The notes under the pieces are model-generated. The model was not told the DNA's origin. It ran no database searches and was given only the letters and a program-made list of their open reading frames with translations. A program made the translations under genes and the position numbers. DNA of 7,000 nt from Chloroflexota bacterium (GTDB lineage Bacteria > Chloroflexota > Limnocylindria > QHBO01): positions 1-7,000 of the forward strand of contig JAHWJN010000069.1 in NCBI GenBank assembly GCA_019348395.1, read 5' to 3'. Of the stretch, positions 5,176 to 7,000 are shown piece by piece (the stretch's first letter is position 1; each line of letters opens with the position of its first letter).

Positions 5176-6909
5176 TTGCGTCCGATCCGAACCGAAGGAG
5201 CGGGACTGCCCGCCACGTTCGAGTCGCTCGGCACCCTGCTGAGCAGCCACCGCGCCGCCACCCGCGTCGCGGCAGCCGCCCTCTCGTTCACACTCATCAT
5301 CGCCATCAGCCAGCAGACGGCGACCACCCAGGCCGGGCCCGAGCCGGCGCCACTGGTCCCCGAATCGCTCCTTCCGATGAACGTCGGCATCGGCGTTCCC
5401 ACCGACCGGGGAGTGAGCCTTACCTTCGACGAGCCGATGGACCCCGAGTCCGTCGACGCCTCCATCCAGATGCTCCCTGCCGCGCGGGCGGAGCTCACCT
5501 GGAACGACGACCACACCGAGCTGACCGTCAGCCCCGAGCGGCTGTGGCGGACCGAGGAGCGCTACCTGCTCGTCGTGCCCGCCGCGGCGCAGCTCCGCGA
5601 CGGCACCGCGCTTGGGCGCGCACTGCGCTTCGCCTTCACCACCCAGACCGCGCCGACCGTCGGCGAGTTCCAGGTGCGACTGGTGGCCAGCGACCTGGCG
5701 ACCGAGCCGGTGATCGATACGGCGACGGCCGGCAGCCTGGCCCTGACCAAGACGCCGGCGGATGCGGCCGGCACCTTCTTGCCGACCCGAACGGCCACGG
5801 AGGTGAGCGCCACGAGCGCGATCAGCATCGGCTTCACCGCACCAATGGACCGCGACGACGCCGAGGCGCACTTCTCGATCGCGCCGGCGGTAGAGGGCGA
5901 GCTGGCCTGGGAGGACAACACGCTCGTCTTCCGGCCATCGGAACGTCTCGAGGCCGGCTCCCGGTACACCGTGAGCGTCATCGGCGCCCACGACTTGTCG
6001 GGCAACCTGCTCGGCGGGAAGGCGAACTTCTCGTTCATCGTCCAGGAAGGCGCCCAGCTCACCAAGAGCGCTCCGGAGGACGGAGGCATAGACCTCGAGC
6101 CGGAGACCGTGGAGCTCTGGTTCAGCGCCCCAATGGACCAGGACGCCACCAACGAGGCCTTCGCGCTGACCGATACGTCCACCGGCGAGCTCGTGGCTGG
6201 AGTGCTGACCTGGAACGACAGCGGCACGCAGCTCGTGTATCAGCCGGACGAGACCTTCGCCGGCGGTCGCACCTTCGAGGTGAGCCTCGACGGCGCAAAG
6301 GACGGGGACGGCAACACGCTCGATGCTGCGTGGTCCTTCAGCACGAAGGCCCCGCCGGCCCCCGCTCCCGCTCCCACGGTGGCGGCCGCGCCCGAGCGCT
6401 CGACTACCTCGACCCGATCCGCGCCGGCTCCGGCTCCGGCTCCGGCCCCGGCTCCCGCTCCCGCCCCGGCCCCGGCCCCGGCCCCGGCTCCTGCGCCGGC
6501 GACCTCGCTGGCGGGCTACGCGCTGAACCAGGTGAACGCCGCTCGTGCCGCGTACGGGTTCGCCCCCGTCGTGCTCGATCCTGCCATCTCGGCCGTCGCC
6601 TCGGCGCACGCGTGGGACCAGGCCCGGAACAACTACTTCAGCCACTACGGGCTGAACGGGAGCACCCGCGAGAGCCGGCTCCGTGCCGGCGGAGTGAGCT
6701 TCAACTGGTCGGGCGAGAACCAGTGCTATCACATCGGCATGAGCCAGCAGGCGACCCTCGAGTGGTGCCACAAGCAGTTCATGGCCGAGCCGTACCCCGG
6801 GCACTGGAACCACATCGCGAACATCCTCAACCCGAATGCCCGACGCATGGGTGTCGGAATCGCGACGGTGGGCAGCAAGACCATCATCACCTGGAACTTC
6901 ACCGACTGA
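5176..6909 (+). CDS. Exported protein: three SbsA-type Ig-like domains, Ala-Pro linker, CAP domain
   Basis: A 577-residue protein from TTG5176 (602 if ATG5101 is used). Residues 32-45 form a hydrophobic stretch after basic residues, so it is a signal peptide or membrane anchor. Three SbsA/Big_5-like Ig domains follow at about 63-159, 181-291 and 292-392. Each carries the hallmark F-x-x-P-M-D (FDEPMD 84-89, FTAPMD 220-225, FSAPMD 316-321). A Pro/Ala linker fills about 393-442. The C-terminal CAP (SCP/PR-1, PF00188-like) domain spans 444-577, with YFSHYG (His490), SGEN (Glu514) and GHWNHIANILNP (His543, His546). Cys517 and Cys531 could form a disulfide outside the cell. Big_5 domains occur in S-layer and surface proteins. 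CAP domains have varied and often unknown roles, so the Ig domains probably hold the CAP domain away from the envelope. No sortase motif or C-terminal anchor is present. It has its own promoter, so a link to competence is not implied. Confidence 0.85.
   Translation: MRPIRTEGAGLPATFESLGTLLSSHRAATRVAAAALSFTLIIAISQQTATTQAGPEPAPLVPESLLPMNVGIGVPTDRGVSLTFDEPMDPESVDASIQMLPAARAELTWNDDHTELTVSPERLWRTEERYLLVVPAAAQLRDGTALGRALRFAFTTQTAPTVGEFQVRLVASDLATEPVIDTATAGSLALTKTPADAAGTFLPTRTATEVSATSAISIGFTAPMDRDDAEAHFSIAPAVEGELAWEDNTLVFRPSERLEAGSRYTVSVIGAHDLSGNLLGGKANFSFIVQEGAQLTKSAPEDGGIDLEPETVELWFSAPMDQDATNEAFALTDTSTGELVAGVLTWNDSGTQLVYQPDETFAGGRTFEVSLDGAKDGDGNTLDAAWSFSTKAPPAPAPAPTVAAAPERSTTSTRSAPAPAPAPAPAPAPAPAPAPAPAPAPATSLAGYALNQVNAARAAYGFAPVVLDPAISAVASAHAWDQARNNYFSHYGLNGSTRESRLRAGGVSFNWSGENQCYHIGMSQQATLEWCHKQFMAEPYPGHWNHIANILNPNARRMGVGIATVGSKTIITWNFTD
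6421..6498 (+). repeat. Hexanucleotide tandem repeat encoding (Ala-Pro)13
   Basis: Thirteen uninterrupted 6-bp units of the form GCN-CCN encode Ala-Pro pairs between the Ig-like and CAP domains. The commonest units are GCCCCG and GCTCCG, with some synonymous variation (GCTCCC, GCTCCT, GCGCCG). A shorter Ala-Pro run lies just upstream, near 6349-6375. Gain or loss of a unit keeps the reading frame, so linker length can vary without loss of protein. Ala-Pro runs form stiff, extended spacers. Confidence 0.9.
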
Positions 6910-6920
6910 CCGATGCGTCG

Positions 6921-6996
6921 GCGCCGCCGCCAGGCGGAGGCCGGCGCGTCCGAGCTACCTGACCGGCCCCGTCATAGCGGCCCGTCCCCACGGGGC
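6921..6996 (+). terminator. GC-rich hairpins after the CAP gene (possible terminator)
   Basis: GCGCCG (6921-6926) pairs with CGGCGC (6942-6947), starting 12 bp after the stop. Further on, GCCCCGT (6966-6972) pairs with ACGGGGC (6990-6996), 7 bp. A competing hairpin is CCCGT (6981-6985) with ACGGG (6990-6994) around a CCCC loop. No T-run follows any of these within the window, so they do not match a classic intrinsic terminator. Nothing coding is evident in 6910-7000. Confidence 0.25.
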
Positions 6997-7000
6997 GGCC

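Noticed and set aside
6421..6498. CRISPR-like or mobile repeat
   Set aside because: The units are 6 bp, contiguous and coding for Ala-Pro, with no spacers, so this is a protein linker repeat. No insertion sequence, tRNA or rRNA gene was seen anywhere in the window.
4767..6962. 731-residue open frame overlapping dprA and the Ig-like/CAP gene
   Set aside because: It is rich in Arg, Pro, Gly and Ala, has no recognisable domain, and runs through two well-supported genes in another frame. It is a by-product of high GC, where stop codons are rare.

Overview
The window is about 7 kb of very GC-rich bacterial DNA (roughly 70% GC by eye). All supported genes lie on the + strand and are tightly packed. 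High GC, a receiver-fused CpaE-type ATPase, a comM-dprA pair and a secreted Ig-like/CAP protein suggest a Chloroflexota lineage (Limnocylindria-like) or, less likely, an actinomycete. This guess rests on gene content and composition, not on a marker gene.

Layout. (1) 1-78: C-terminal tail of an upstream gene, overlapping the next start by ATGA. (2) 75-971: a membrane-anchored alpha/beta hydrolase with an intact Ser-Asp-His triad. (3) 993-1020: a promoter with a perfect TATAAT, followed at 1056-2261 by a CpaE/TadZ-type Tad-pilus ATPase that carries an intact phosphoreceiver domain. (4) 2262-2389: a 128-bp intergenic leader with an 11-bp-period direct repeat, two interlocked perfect inverted repeats (9 and 10 bp), and a hairpin covering the ribosome binding site of the next gene. 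(5) 2390-3895: comM (YifB family), starting with GTG. (6) 3892-5079: dprA, coupled to comM by ATGA. (7) 5076-5105: a promoter overlapping the dprA stop codon. It drives a gene at 5176-6909 (TTG start) for an exported protein with three SbsA-type Ig-like domains, an (Ala-Pro)13 linker and a C-terminal CAP domain. (8) 6910-7000: noncoding, GC-rich hairpins that may end transcription.

How they may work together. ComM (branch-migration helicase) and DprA (RecA loader) are the cytoplasmic DNA-processing half of natural transformation. CpaE belongs to Tad pili, which serve as the DNA-uptake pilus in some high-GC bacteria. A receiver-CpaE gene directly upstream of comM-dprA therefore fits a regulated Tad-pilus competence locus, although no other tad gene is visible here. 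The most novel element is the comM leader. Its arms can pair in two mutually exclusive ways, one of which buries the comM ribosome binding site. It is a candidate cis-regulatory RNA that needs comparative testing.
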